DNA from: Microbotryomycetes sp. JL201
Taxonomy: Eukaryota > Basidiomycota > Microbotryomycetes
DNA: 64,000 nucleotides
Assembly (NCBI GenBank): GCA_033819885.1
Contig: JAQYUZ010000009.1
Location: 1-64,000, forward strand
Direction of reading: 5' to 3'
Part shown: one piece after another, positions 46,818 through 57,957 of the stretch
How positions within the stretch are numbered: the stretch's first letter is position 1
Layout of the letters: the number at the start of each line of letters is the position of its first letter
Notes under the pieces: model-generated
Seen by the model: only the letters and a program-made list of their open reading frames with translations
Databases searched by the model: none
Told to the model about the DNA's origin: nothing
Program-made: the position numbers and the translations under genes

Positions 46818-49241
46818 CTAGAACCTCTCGAGCCAGCAATCCAGCACGGCGCATCGCTTGTCCTCCTGGACGACTCTGATGGCCTCCTTCATTGCCTCGT
46901 CGAGCTCACTCGCCTTGAGCACCTTGCGTGCCCAAGCTCCACCAGATGCCGCTGCAATTGCGCCGTAATCTGGGTTGAGCGAATCGAGCGGGCCAAATGA
47001 AATGTTCAAGTCTACGGCAGATGACTGCGAGCCGAGACCTTGCGGGTGAACACCGAGCATCGACAAACGGGGCGACTTCCATCCCTATCGTGCGAGAAAC
47101 ATTCCGTCAGCTGTGTTGTTCAACGCTAGCAGCCTGGTGGCAAATATTCCTTACGCCGTTGTTGAGCACGATCGTCAGGAACGGCTGCCGCGAGTTCTGT
47201 TCAGTCCTGTGAGAGAGCGGGAACATTATGTGCGTGCTCACAGTATCGTAGCGTCTCGCCATCCAGTAACTGGCACTCGGCACGCCAAACACAAAGCTAC
47301 CGTCGCCGACGACAACCGCGACGAGGTCTTTGGCGTGCTGCGGGGACACAGTGTGGGCTAACTTGGCTCCGACAGCAGCACCGAGTGCCCAACCAAGCGA
47401 ACTCGCGCCAGACGTAAACACTGAGCCGGCCGTCGTTGGATTAAAGTGGTTCCAGACGTGCGGGTAGTTCGAGATGGCCTCGTTGCACACGAGTGTCTTG
47501 GCCGGGTCAGAATATTTACGCAGTGTAGAGACGATTAGCGGCGCCGTCAGCAAGTCGCCGTCCTGCGCCACTTCGAGAGCCTTCAGCTCGGCTGCGTTCG
47601 CCTTTTTCGTCTTGGCCAAGGCCGCCTTGCGAGCGTCAATGACAGACTTTGACAGAAGCGACGAGTTTGCAGCATAGTAGTCGATCATTTGCTCGAGAGC
47701 GGTTGCCGCGTCGGCCTTTGCACGGATAAGAGACGGGTAGACGTGGAAGAGCATTCGCTCTTTCAGAGGGTCGCAGTCGATATGGAACACCTCTGTCGTT
47801 GGTGACACCTTGGTGTGAAGCGGCATCCTGAGCGTATACCGATGATCAGTCATTTGTGCCAGATCTCAGGATGTCCCAAGACTGACCAAGGAACGTCCGA
47901 ATCAAGGATCAGGATGCAGTCGGCCTCTTCGACGATTGACCATTTGCCACCATACGCCACGCCCGCGTGAGATTCGTGGTCAAATGATATGTTGACGGTA
48001 GATGGGCAGGTCGAGAACACTGCGATGCCGGTCAGGTCGACAAATTTGGTCAACTGCTCAACAGCAGCCGGGTTGCGTCCAACGTAAGAAGTGACAATTA
48101 GGGGTTTCCTGGCTTTCGCCAGCGAGTTGCAAATGCGCTCGACGGCTATGAGATGTCGTAAGCATTATTCGTGAATGTACCAATGGAAACGGCGCATGAC
48201 GTACTCTTCTTGTTCAAAGGTGCAGGCTCGATAGGCGACCAGACTTCGGTGGCCCGGACGTCGGGGACACTCGATGGTTCGACGTGCTCTTCGGTCACCT
48301 CGCGCATAGCCCAGACGTAAGACGGGCCTTTCGGCTCGCTCTCGGCAAATTGCAGAGCTCGTAGGACAACCTAGCGGGGCGAAAGTCAATGGGCCGTCAT
48401 GACTTTCTCGAATTAAGCGAAAGACTTACTTGTTGAACATTCTTGCCGCTCCTGATCTCGCCGACGTGACGCATGTACTGACGAACAATCTGAGGTTGAT
48501 CGACGGCACTGAGGGGACGAAATTTCAGCCGTGCAGTTTCGTCGTCGAAGCTTGCTCCAAGCTTACTTTTGCAAATAATGGATGAATTCGTTCCTCGAGC
48601 CAGGCAATTCTCCGCTGTCTGAGAATGGCGATGCCTAATGTGGCGAATGAGCATAGTCATGCCCCGCTGCTACGGCTTGAGTGCTTACGCCGGCATAAAT
48701 GAGAACAGGTGTGCGGCATGTTGAAACGTTGTGGACGGCTCCTGCGAGAGCCTGTGCGCCAATGGTCAGCCTCGAGCATGCCGCGGCAGACGATTCCCAC
48801 CAACCTGAGTGCCGCAATCCTGGATTTGTGCAGTGCAAATTCAGTAAGATGCATATATTCCATACCGCAATACATACTCACCACATGGACAATTACCGCG
48901 GCCGGCTTTCCCGTCACTTGAGCATAACCTTGTGCTGCAGACAGGCCGACCATCTGCAGAGAGAAAGTGGGGCCCAACAGACATTGGCGACGGACGAAAG
49001 CGTCGTCAGCAACACACTCGAGCCAGCAATCGACGTCGCCCGAAAGAGCGATACGTACCTCATTTGGGCACGTGATGATCTTGAGCGATTTGAGGCCGTC
49101 CTTGTTGCGCTTGATGAAAGCTTCGAGTAGCGCCGGGTGATCACTGCCGAGGTTGACAAAAGCATGCGTGATGCCGGCCTTGACCAAAACGTCCAAGAAC
49201 ACGTTTGACGTTGTGAAGACTTCGTTCGGCATGCTGCCCAT
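46818..49241 (-). CDS. ThDP-dependent enzyme (acetolactate synthase/benzoylformate decarboxylase-like)
   Basis: A thiamine-diphosphate enzyme with the usual three domains. The N-terminal PYR domain has MPNEVFTTSNVFLDVLVKAG, ITHAFVNLGSDHPALLEAFI and GLSAAQGYAQVTGKPAAVIV. The central domain has GIAVFSTCPSTVNISFDHES, GVAYGGKWSIVEEADCILIL. The C-terminal PP domain has PHVWNHFNPTTAGSVFTSGA, SSLGWALGAAVGAKLA, LVAVVVGDGSFVFGVPSASY (GDGSF, the ThDP/Mg site) and IVLNNGGW. The end is EAIRVVQEDKRCAVLDCWLE. It belongs to the large IlvB/MdlC family and is not a canonical Pdc1 or mitochondrial Ilv2: no presequence is seen and the sequence motifs differ. Related fungal proteins are annotated only as ThDP-requiring enzymes, so the substrate is unknown. 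Several introns of about 45-110 nt are present. Start at 49241 (MGSMPNEVF). Confidence 0.82.
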
Positions 49242-49967
49242 GGTGTGAGCGAGCGCGGAAGAAATAGTTTCGAGAGACCCGGTTCGGGTTCTGGGAGGGA
49301 GAGCTGGAGAGCGTCTGAAGGGTCAAAGACTCGTGCACAAGAGAGGGAGAGTGACTTTGATGCGCCAACGGTGGTCGGGAGAGGCAGAACAAATGGCACC
49401 GTCCGGCTCGACGCCTTCCGACGCCGCGAGCGCGGCAGCCGAACGGGTGAAACGGCGGACGCGAGTCGTTCCTGACATTTGCTCCGGTCGGCCATGAGAA
49501 GATGGCAGCATACTGTCCGTCACTGCTTATTCGTAGACGCAGGGTGGCTACAGTGCTTCGTTCTGAGCTGCAAGCTGGGCATACATGTCACGTGACCGAG
49601 ATGCGGACCCGCAATCCAGGCACCATGCAAACCACTCCTAGTTCAACCAAAAGTGTAATAACGGTTTCATTTCACCCTTTCTCTGATTCGCTCGAAAGTG
49701 CGTCACTCGCAGCACCTGCCAAAACCGGATCGGGAGGCGCGTTCGCCACGGGGCTCGATCAACCCAGGCACCTTTTGCGGTCAGAGCGATCCGGTGCAAG
49801 GGGTTGCTCCGTCGAGCGAGCTGGTGTCGCCTTGCAACTGGTACCTGAGCATGTAATGCCCGCCCGACCGTTTTCTTTTCTCCCTCTTTTCTCGTTGCTC
49901 GTCTTGCGCCTCGTGCCTCTCAGATCAAGTCGGCTGGTCCGACGCTATTGTGACATTGACATTCGTC
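49242..49967. promoter_or_regulatory. Divergent intergenic region, ThDP enzyme / ferric reductase
   Basis: The 726 bases between two divergent start codons are longer than most spacers here. Open frames exist on both strands but look like chance frames: no splice-consistent coding, no family resemblance. Pyrimidine-rich tracts (CTTTTCTCCCTCTTTTCTCG, about 49883) precede the ferric reductase and are typical fungal promoter elements. Confidence 0.45.
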
Positions 49968-52108
49968 ATGTCGCCAACGCCGAGCGGGTCTCGGCAGTCT
50001 CTGCCTGTGGCTGCGCCAGTTTTTCGAACAATTTCAGAACGAGCGGGCTCGCCAACGTCTGCGTGGACAGATCGAGACTACGCCCTCGTTTACAACTACT
50101 TTCTACTCGCCTGCGTCGCAGTGTTTTTAGTCAGGCGGCTCGGCAGAGCCTTGTTGCGGCTGAGACGTCGACGGGCAATCAAACTCGACAATGAAAAGGA
50201 AAAAGCGCAACCAGTCTTTACACCACTTCCTCCGCAAGAATCTAGATGGTGGGCAGAAAAGGGAGAGCTGGCGTATCGAGGGACAGAGCTACGAGTCGAA
50301 ACGAGCTGGCAGCTTGTCGAGCGGGTTTTCACGCAAAGGTTACCTGGGCGATGGTATACCTGCGGGATGCGAAATTGGACAGAAGTCCTCATCACGGTCG
50401 CCCTGCTCGTGTTCAACATCTCCTTCATGCTCGTAAGTAAAGGAGAAAGGCTGCCCAAGTGACTCCATCTGACAAATTTTGGACTTGCAGGTTGGAACCA
50501 TCGATTGGACCGGAGATCACACCCCAGTGTCGAACCAAATGCGTGAGCCGGATCAGTCGAGGTACATGTCAGCATGCTTACTCAGTCACCTGCAGACGCC
50601 ATCGCACATCGTTGCGGTTTCCTCTCCTTAGCACAAGTCCCTTTCATTTTCGCTCTGACTGGTCGCAATAGCGTTGTTGGCTATGTCACTGGCATCGATT
50701 ACCTCCAGCTCAGGTTTGTACACAAGTCGATGGCTTTCTGGATGTCTCTCGAGGCACTAGTGCACACCGTCGAGGCATGCTTATCGAGGGCAGAGTTCTT
50801 TGGCGGCAAGGGCGTCTACGTCTTGTTTTTCCACAACCAATACGGCCAAACCGGTATCGTTCTTGTCGTCGGCATTCTGATACTGCTCGCTCTCAGCCCG
50901 AAACCGATTCGGAATCGCTGCTACGAATTGTTCCTGGTCGCGCATGTATTCGGCGCCGTAATGATCCTTGTTGGGCTGTTTTACCATGTTCCAAGAGCTC
51001 GAGTATGGGTTTGGGTGCCGATTGGAATCTGGGCTTTCGAGCGCGGTGCGCGTGTCGTCCAAGTACTGTCAATTACCGTTGCCAACCGCTGGACGCCACG
51101 ATCACCAGTACAAAGAGCAACCGCCTTGCTCAAGGACGGAGCAATCATTTTACGCGTACCATACAAAGGGTCGTGGGCTGCTGGGCAGCATGCGTACCTG
51201 TCGTTTCCTGGTCTCGCGCTGGGGCAAAGCCATCCGTTTTCAATTGCCAATGTACCGAGCGACTTCAATATCGCAGACGCCGGTGGCTATCACGAGATGC
51301 TTTTCGTTATCGGCGTCCGGCAGGGGGTCACAGCGACAGTGGCAAAGCATCTCGATCAATACACTTCGCGGTCTGGAGACCTCAAAGTCATAGTCGAAGG
51401 GCCCTTAGGAATTTCGCCTGACCACGACTCGTTCGAGAATGTGTTGCTGTTTGCCGGTGGAACCGGCATCACACATATCGCTAGTCGTGAGTCAGAAGAT
51501 TCAAAAGGACATTTGCGTTCACTAACTCTATCATTGCCCCAGTCCTAGCCGATTTGACCCTAAAAGCTATTCGACGGAAAACGAGGGTACGCAAGATCAA
51601 GCTGGTATGGACGGTGCGCGCTGTCGAACAATGCTCGTGGGTCATGCCCGAGCTACTCGAAGCGGCCAGAGTCGCGTCAATGGCCGGCGTGTCACTCGCG
51701 ATCGATTTTTACGTCACACGTGGACCTCTTGGTGTAGGGCGTGAGCGTCAACTTACGTTCCTACCTCCTCATCACGGCTCGAGGAACTATTCTGTCAGCT
51801 CGATCGACTCGTTCGACTCTCTCTACTTTCCACAAGGCGACTACTCGCGGTTCAGCTCGAGACGGTCGAGTATGGTTGGTGACGACACACTCGAGTCTCT
51901 ACTCGACTGCGGAGCAGATGCCGCGTTCCGACAAGGGAGACCTGACATTGCACACTTAGCCTCGTCATTCGTAAAGAGTGGCTTGAGAGGCCAGACGCTC
52001 GTGTCCGTGTGTGGTCCACCTAAGATGGCCACTTCTGTGGCACTCGAGTGTAACAAACTGGCACGCACGCATAGAGTGTCGGTCGAGACAGCAGTGTTCG
52101 AATGTTAG
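49968..52108 (+). CDS. Ferric reductase (Fre family), plasma membrane
   Basis: A flavocytochrome that reduces iron or copper outside the cell. After an N-terminal extracellular part and a first helix (YFLLACVAVFLVRRLGRALL), further helices include NWTEVLITVALLVFNISFML, FLSLAQVPFIFALTG, RFVHKSMAFWMSLEALVHTV (heme histidines), TGIVLVVGILILLALS and ELFLVAHVFGAVMILVGLFY. The FAD domain has AGQHAYLSFPGLALGQSHPF followed by SIANVP. The NADPH part has LLFAGGTGITHIAS and ends VCGPPKMATSVALECNK. Serine-rich loops (SIDSFDSLYF) lie before the last motif. The start at 49968 (MSPTPSGSRQSLPV) is the first ATG in frame. Three short introns are visible: after ISFMLV, after QSRY and after THIAS. Likely induced by low iron, by inference from family. 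Confidence 0.92.
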
Positions 52109-52640
52109 GTGAAGGGTTTAACGAGTATAGACTTTCTTCTTGACGTAAAGCATGTTGCATGTTCTCACATTCGTTTACTCGAGTCCCTCGTAATTCTGAG
52201 TTATGGAACCTCACTGATTCCTCGACTCCATGATTGCCAGCTATTCTTGCTTGAAATCCTCTGCTTGCCTGGCCCCGGTGTGCTCGAGGGTGTGTCCGCT
52301 TCGTCTTGAGTGAAAGCTCGGCGAGTTGGTAGCAGACCGTTCCTCGGGATGGAGTTCGTTTGGAAGAGGCTTGGCGGTAAGCTGCAGATCCTCTCAGATT
52401 TGCCACAAGAGATGCCAGCCCGACAGTGCACCCGTCTTGAGCCAATATGTCCTCTCGACGGCAATCCTCGCGAGCGTCTTCATCTGTCCACATTTTGTTC
52501 GCCATACCCTACAATTACAGAGCCAAGCTACTTTTGCCTAGCTTTGTTCTGAGCTAAAGGGACGACCCGGTGCGTCCAATATGGTAGCAGTTGCTCCACT
52601 TTGCCTGTGCACGGGTGACGAGGTAGTTCGAACCTTTCAG
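52109..52640. other. Intergenic after ferric reductase
   Basis: The stretch holds the 3' end of the ferric reductase and probably the promoter (and perhaps the first exon) of the following unrecognised gene. No frame here has convincing coding character. Confidence 0.35.
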
Positions 52641-53272
52641 TAAACAATTGGCCGAGCGCGAAATCCTCCTGCTCGAGCGTCCGGTTCTCCCTTTTTGAAA
52701 GTTTGTCCAGGCATTCTGTCTCTCAAGCTGAGCCTGCCGGGCAAGCCAAACTTTTTCAGCCGACCGTCAATCCAGCATGTGCCAAGGCAGGCGGTTGCTT
52801 CCTATGACAAGGCAGTACTGGGCAACGTTGAGCCCCAGTGCCGCCAGACAAGGGAACACGTGTACGCAGCTCGTAAGTTTCAAACGTCAATAATGCTAAT
52901 GGCTCGCAAGCAACCCACACCCTCTTAGCGCTGCGATTTGATTTGGCCAAGTTGGCAGCAACTCCCCGGTCACCGGCGTCTCAATGTCTTCGTCAAAAAC
53001 GCAAAGTTGTTGTCTGTCTACGTCCGGAACCTTGCAGTCGCCAGGAGGTGTTGCTGTCGAGCTTGCATCGTGCTGCTCTCGCGCATTTCGTGTCAAACAA
53101 GCCGCTCGGTGCGTGGCAAAGGACCTCTTTTGAACTCATTGGCGTGGGCTGGACCTGTCACCGGGTGAGAGAATGCATCATGTCGACAAAGTTGCTTGGA
53201 TTCGCGGGCGTCGAAGAAGGTTCCACAAACATTTCCAAGGAAAACGAAAAGAAAATTGTACTGCAAAGGTAA
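52641..53272 (+). CDS. Unrecognised small gene with two clear introns, start not found
   Basis: Three exons join in one frame. The first (52641-52678) reads KQLAEREILLLER. It continues through a 32-nt intron (52679-52710) into the second: LSLKLSLPGKPNFFSRPSIQ, HVPRQAVASYDKAVLGNVEP. A perfect donor (GTAAGT at 52873), a GCTAATG branch site and a CTCTTAG acceptor lead to the third: LRFDLAKLAATPRSPASQCL, RQKRKVVVCLRPEPC, SLHRAALAHFVSNKPLGAWQ and RTSFELIGVGWTCHR. The last 35 residues differ in character and another intron may follow. I recognise no family. The reading frame is kept across both introns, which is unlikely by chance. The upstream start is unresolved; a very short first exon, as in other genes of this window, is possible. 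It converges with the LigD-type gene. Confidence 0.5.
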
Positions 53273-53332
53273 AGAGTATTTACGACAACATCAATGCAAG
53301 TCACCACCCAAACATAAACTTGAATGCGCAAA

Positions 53333-54680
53333 TCAGTCGTCTTGGTAGACGATCTCGCCGATGTTTACGACGGCAGTCGAGCCCTCGAAATCGCTGTCGT
53401 CAGACTCGTCCGCCTCTAAATCGAAAGCGACGAGCTCAGCAGGAGATAGGACAGGCTTAACTGTTCCGTCTGCGATGATTCGCTGCATAGTGCGTCCTGT
53501 TAAAACGGACGCTCGCTTGACAGCGCGATTGATCTTGCCCTTGAAGCTGACGCGCGAATCAAGAGCGACAAAGTACTATGCACAGTAGATCAGTCATAGC
53601 ATGGGCGAGGCTGCACGAGCAAGTACTGACCTCTCTTCGCGTAGTCATGGGTTCGTCCTGCAAGCTCTTCCTGGTTCTGACAGATATATAACAGCCGTCA
53701 GCTTTCAGCCCTCGTGAGCATTCTCGGGTGTCGACGCACTTGACCGACTTGCGGAAGTGAGACGGGCGAAAGAACCGCAATCTAAGGCCCTTGTAGCGGT
53801 GTCCGTGAAGCTCGACGACAAACTGGCGAAAGTGACCGTTGTCTGCTTGATCCCGAACGCGCGGTTGTCCGTAGCGCGATGGCAAGTCCCTGTACGTTGT
53901 GCGCCAGTATGATTGGGCAAACAAGTCTTCCTGCTTTGTGTCGTGGCGGTTTGCGAAACCTTCCTCGTCTGAGCATTCCTCATCTGTCGTTTCCGAATCC
54001 GAGAGGTCGTGCCCGAGATCTTTTCGTTTCTTGGGCACAATCACGTAGTATCCGAAATCCCACGCGCAGGTAGAGCCGAGCGTGTGTCCTTCGAACAACG
54101 TATAATTGATCGGATGCGGGTTCGTCTCGATGGCGTAGCGCTTCTCTTGCAGGTCGCCGGACCAGCCCTCGATACCTTTTGGGATGGCCCACGACACGGT
54201 GGCGCCGTCAAGTTGCATGCGCAAGTCAAAGTGCTTGGCTGTGGCGTGGTGTTGCTGGACGACGTAGAAATTACGCTGTTGTAGCACAGGGAAGCGGGCC
54301 AGATACTTTGACGTCTGTTGCGGCGTGTTGTACATGTTTTGAAAGTCGTCGGCGGTGAACTGTCGACGTTTGCCTGGAGGCGCGTTTGGCCAGTTGGCGG
54401 GACAGCAAGATTTGAGCTTTGAGTTCCCTGGCTTGTGCTGGTCTCGAGACTGTTGGTGGCTGATTTTGAGCGGTAGGAATCGCGATTGGGTCGTCGTTGG
54501 GCTGTCATGCTGGTCATCCGCAGCGGATCGCTTGCCTTGCGAGGGTTCGTTCGCCGAGTCTGGGGCACGCTTGCCGGTGGCGACGAGTCTGTTGGCTTTG
54601 GCGAGCTCGTGCTTGGCCCAGTACTCGTGCGGGTGCAAGTGTCGGAAACGAGGGTCGTCGCCGAGGAGCTCGTGCGTCAT
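53333..54680 (-). CDS. LigD-type 3'-phosphoesterase domain protein
   Basis: The core FYVVQQHHATAKHFDLRMQL, DGATVSWAIPKGIEGWSGDL is the signature of the 3'-phosphoesterase (PE) domain found in bacterial DNA ligase D. It carries the paired histidines and aspartate (QxHHA, HFDLR) that bind metal and remove 3'-phosphate or ribonucleotide ends. Further family parts are YAIETNPHPINYTLFEGHTL, WDFGYYVIVP and HFRQFVVELHGHRYKGLRLR. The N-terminal 130 residues (MTHELLGDDPRFRHLHPHEY) and the acidic loop (SETTDEECSDEEGF) are fungal additions. After an intron of about 70 nt (53686-53755) and another (53578-53632), the tail reads FKGKINRAVKRASVLTGRTM and ends DSDFEGSTAVVNIGEIVYQ. No ligase or polymerase domain is fused. 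The start at 54680 is 30 bp from the divergent DLT1 start; a longer frame from 54815 would overlap DLT1 and is less likely. Confidence 0.82.
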
Positions 54681-54710
54681 GGCATCCGTCCAAGCTTGAC
54701 CTTCGCGCTC

Positions 54711-55800
54711 ATGGCCGACCCCGACCGCCGACAGGCACCGCTGACGCCGCGGCGTGTCATGTCGTCGTCGTCCTACAGGCACCCAGACACGCTTGTGCTC
54801 GGCCAGCCCGTCCAACGTCGCGCTCGCGCGTGGTCGCGGCGCGTGTTGCGCTGGGTTCGGAGCGTCGCACTGACGCTCTTCCTGCTCTTGATCGCGAGCA
54901 TCCTCGTCGCTTCACTGTTCGACATTGCACGCCAAGTCCTCCAGAGCGACAGGCTATCCAAGATTGCTGACGTGTCAATCACGTTTGGCACGTTCGTCGT
55001 CGTCGTAGGTCACGTGCTCGCCGCCCGAAATCACCATCACCTCACTGTCGGTCTAACAACGTCCCAACACAGGCAGCTATCGGCATTGGCATCATCATCA
55101 GGCGAGCCATCACCGGCAGAAACACGCTGGCAGCCATTCCAAAAGGTTACATCCCAACGCAAGCCTCGGACGTACCAAAGGCGAGTGGCTCGGCATCGCT
55201 AGTCCTCAATCCACACTCACTCGCTCACGAGAGTTTTCTGGGTGCCAACAGCGCGCGCACAAGCTCGTATCGGCCGAGTACGAGCGAGCTTCTGTCATTG
55301 CAAACATTTCGCAACCGAAAGGCCGCACTCAGGAAGGGTGGGGCCGACCAGGTGCATGCCGACGAGCTCCTTTCGCGTGAACATTGGTTGACATTCCGTC
55401 GCGCAGGTACCTCACTTGAGAATGTTCATTTTCGCACTGCCATCCTTGCCACAATAACCGTATTGCGTCAGTCGGTTCTTGTGCGTTTCAGTCTCGCAGG
55501 CAATGTCTCACAGCCAGACTCTACACAGGCTCAGCTTTGGCTCCGATAGTCCCCGAAGTCAATTTGACAGATGCCAAACCTTCCAGAACAGCTCCGCTGT
55601 CACCTCTCGCTCAACTCTTGTCGCTCAAGCCGTGTCCCGTGCCCGAAGCTCTCTCGCCGCTCGCACAACTATATGAACAGCACTTGCAAATGGCCATGTA
55701 CGGTGAGAAGGAACCGACAGAGCAAGCGTACGAAGACGTCGTCAAGACGGTCGCCGTCGTCGTTGGCGTCCTGAGTGGCGGAGCGCAACAAGATTCTTAG
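54711..55800 (+). CDS. DLT1: Dlt1-like membrane protein (defect at low temperature)
   Basis: A fungal-specific membrane protein with two N-terminal transmembrane segments: SVALTLFLLLIASILVASLF and VSITFGTFVVVVAIGIGIII. Then comes the Dlt1 signature NTLAAIPKGYIPTQASDVPK. Later parts are cytosolic: LVLNPHSLAHESFLGANSAR, RNRKAALRKGGADQVHADEL, and after an intron VPEVNLTDAKPSRTAPLSPL and QLLSLKPCPVPEALSPLAQL, ending VKTVAVVVGVLSGGAQQDS. Loss in yeast causes cold sensitivity; the molecular role is unknown. Start options are 54711 (MADPDRRQAPLTPRRV) or in-frame 54759 (MSSSSYRHPDTLVLGQ). The later one gives more room for a promoter. The first intron runs from GTCACG to AGGCAG inside the second helix; its position keeps the hydrophobic stretch intact. 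Confidence 0.8.
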
Positions 55801-55887
55801 CCGTACATCTTGATCTCTATTGTTGCTTGTTGTATATCAAGACGTGTCAAAAAATTTTGACAATAAGAAGCTTTCGGAATCTATCTT

Positions 55888-57759
55888 CTATCTAAGGTCG
55901 CCGCTCATCAACGCAAAAGCAAAGAAACCGACGGCGTACGGCGGGACTGTGGGCAGCAAGAGTCAGCTGTTCATGCGCACGAACGCGAATGCAGAGAGTA
56001 GTGCTCACTGTAAGCAAGCACGCGTGCAACGCGGTATCCTGAAGACTTGAGAAACGAGTGTTGAGGCAATCGATTGCGTGCAGAGAGTCGCGTGGGCCCA
56101 CGATTCGTGATCGTCTTGATCCCCTGCGGCGTGCCACCAGTTACGGTCGTTTGTCTACGGTGATCTGTCCGGGGCAGCGACGTTGCGAAAAAGAATGTCC
56201 TTGCACCGTGAACTCGCACGGCATTGCGTACAAGCGAGGTCGCGCTCGGAATTGGAGTCCGCACGACGGGCTCTATCACATTCACATTCGCTGCTTTCTT
56301 CCTGATGGCAGCCTGATGTTTCGACAATACGCGCGATTTGAGCTGCCTGCGAGCTGCTCTGACAAACGTTCTGCCGGTACCTCGTCGTCGGACGGTTTGA
56401 ATCCTCACGGCATGGCGTCTGGCGCTGCCCACTTTGCTTTGTCTACGCCTCTTTTCTTCAGGAGTCTGCCGAGCACTCGTTGGAGCGTCCTGTAAGGCTA
56501 GCTCCTCGATCACTCTAAGCCGGCCGTCATGCTCTGCCCAGCGCGCGCGTCCTTCCCAAATCGCGCCTCTACATCTCTCAAAGGGTCTCGCCACAACAGC
56601 AAACGCCACCCCAGCCATGCCACCCGTCACCAAAATCAAGAATGATTGCACGACGAGCGATAAGGTGCTGCGCCTGCTGATCCTCGTGCCACCGTCAAAC
56701 TCTGCAGAATACTCGTCGTCCTCGTTCGACCAGTCTGCGCCGGCGTGGTACGCCGTCACTGGCAACCCGTCCATCATCAATCCAGCTCTACGCGCACACT
56801 CCCTACCAGCCTCAAAGACGGTAAAGAATATGCCAAATGACAGTGCATCTTTCGCCATCGACAATGAAAACAAAGACCATCCGCGTCTAGCCCACTGACG
56901 AGCTTGCGCGATCCTCCCTGACCTGGTCGTGGTGACCTGAGACGATGCTCCGTCAACATTGGCGCCGAGCGCGCCGCTGCCGTTGTGAAACAGGGCCATT
57001 TTGATGAGCGATGGCCAGCCGGTGAACGCGCCTTGGACGCGGGCAGCTTTTCGGTGGCCGTAGCGCGATATCAGTCGCTGACGTCTTAGTAGGAGCAGGC
57101 GAGCATTGTCGAGAGGAGCAGACAGGATCGATTGAATCGACCCGGCGAATGAGCCGCTGAGGAAAGGGACAAGGGTGGTGGACCCTAGATGTTTCGTGAG
57201 GAACGATTCTGCAGACTGCGACAGGAGCTGTCAGGTACTGACGAGATCGGAATCTCGTACAGGACAAGATGCAAACGTACGCTGTAGCTGGTGAATAGTG
57301 TCAAACCTATCGCGCAATTGACGAAGAGTGGCGGAAGAACATGCCGGGGCAGGAATGACCACTACAGAATTCGAACAACGTCAGCAATCGCTGGTGTGTA
57401 TGTGTTCCTTAAAGCTGACTGACGCCTTCTTTCCTGATCAACGCTCGTACGAACGCTGGAGTGACAGACCGCCCCTGCTCTTCTGCGATCGCTTGGATGC
57501 CCGTCATGGTGGAAATCTTGACCGGTCTGAACAAACGGATCGGCCGTTTGAACAGGAATGCAAGAGTTCCAAACAAAGCACGAGTGACGGCTGCTGTGAA
57601 CGACGTCCTGGTCGAGCTCGGGTCTGAACTGCCATGAGCGCCATCGTCCGTCCGCGCTGTTGATGGGAGCGAGCTGGATGGCTGGGCCGCAGTAGATGGC
57701 GAACCCTGAGTCTGCGCATCTCGCGTCCCGCTGGCGATCGGTACGGCTGCAGAAGGCAT
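55888..57759 (-). CDS. Mitochondrial carrier family protein, substrate unknown
   Basis: A carrier of the SLC25 fold, diverged. The N-terminal tail (MPSAAVPIASGTRDAQTQGS) is S/T-rich. The first repeat has FTAAVTRALFGTLAFLFKRP and, after an intron, HVLPPLFVNCAIGLTLFTSY. The second has GSTTLVPFLSGSFAGSIQSI and APLDNARLLLLRR, a carrier signature (PLDNAR). The third includes LVTGGMAGVAFAVVARPFER and the ending PPYAVGFFAFALMSGD after an intron that uses donor GTAGAC. A long, basic, poorly ordered insert (RRRQSKVGSARRHAVRIQTV) sits before the last helices, unusual for carriers. The central matrix motif of repeat 1 is not evident. Ortholog not identified; the inner mitochondrial membrane is inferred from the fold. 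Confidence 0.75.
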
Positions 57760-57957
57760 ACGACAAGACGACTACCGGCAGACTGCAGCTCGTGAGCGCC
57801 TGTGCATCCTCAATCGGGGCACAATCTGAGCTTCAAAGAGCAATCGGGACCTTGGTGAGGTGCTTTTTCGAGTGCGGTGAGGCCAAACACCTCAACCTGC
57901 CTTGCCCTCTGGCCAAACCGTCCTCAGCTTCTGTGTGATCGGGCCCGCGTGCACGAG

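Noticed and set aside
49502-50194. Long open frame on the plus strand before and over the ferric reductase start
   Set aside because: It overlaps the recognised reductase N-terminus in another frame, has no family resemblance and its composition matches a chance frame in GC-rich DNA.
52608-52640. Possible tRNA T-arm (GTTCGAACC) upstream of the unrecognised gene
   Set aside because: No D-arm, anticodon arm or acceptor stem pairs around it; a lone palindromic TTCGAA is not enough.
54681-54815. N-terminal extension of the LigD-type protein to 54815
   Set aside because: It would overlap the start of DLT1 on the other strand; the sequence is proline/arginine-rich and looks like antisense of DLT1.
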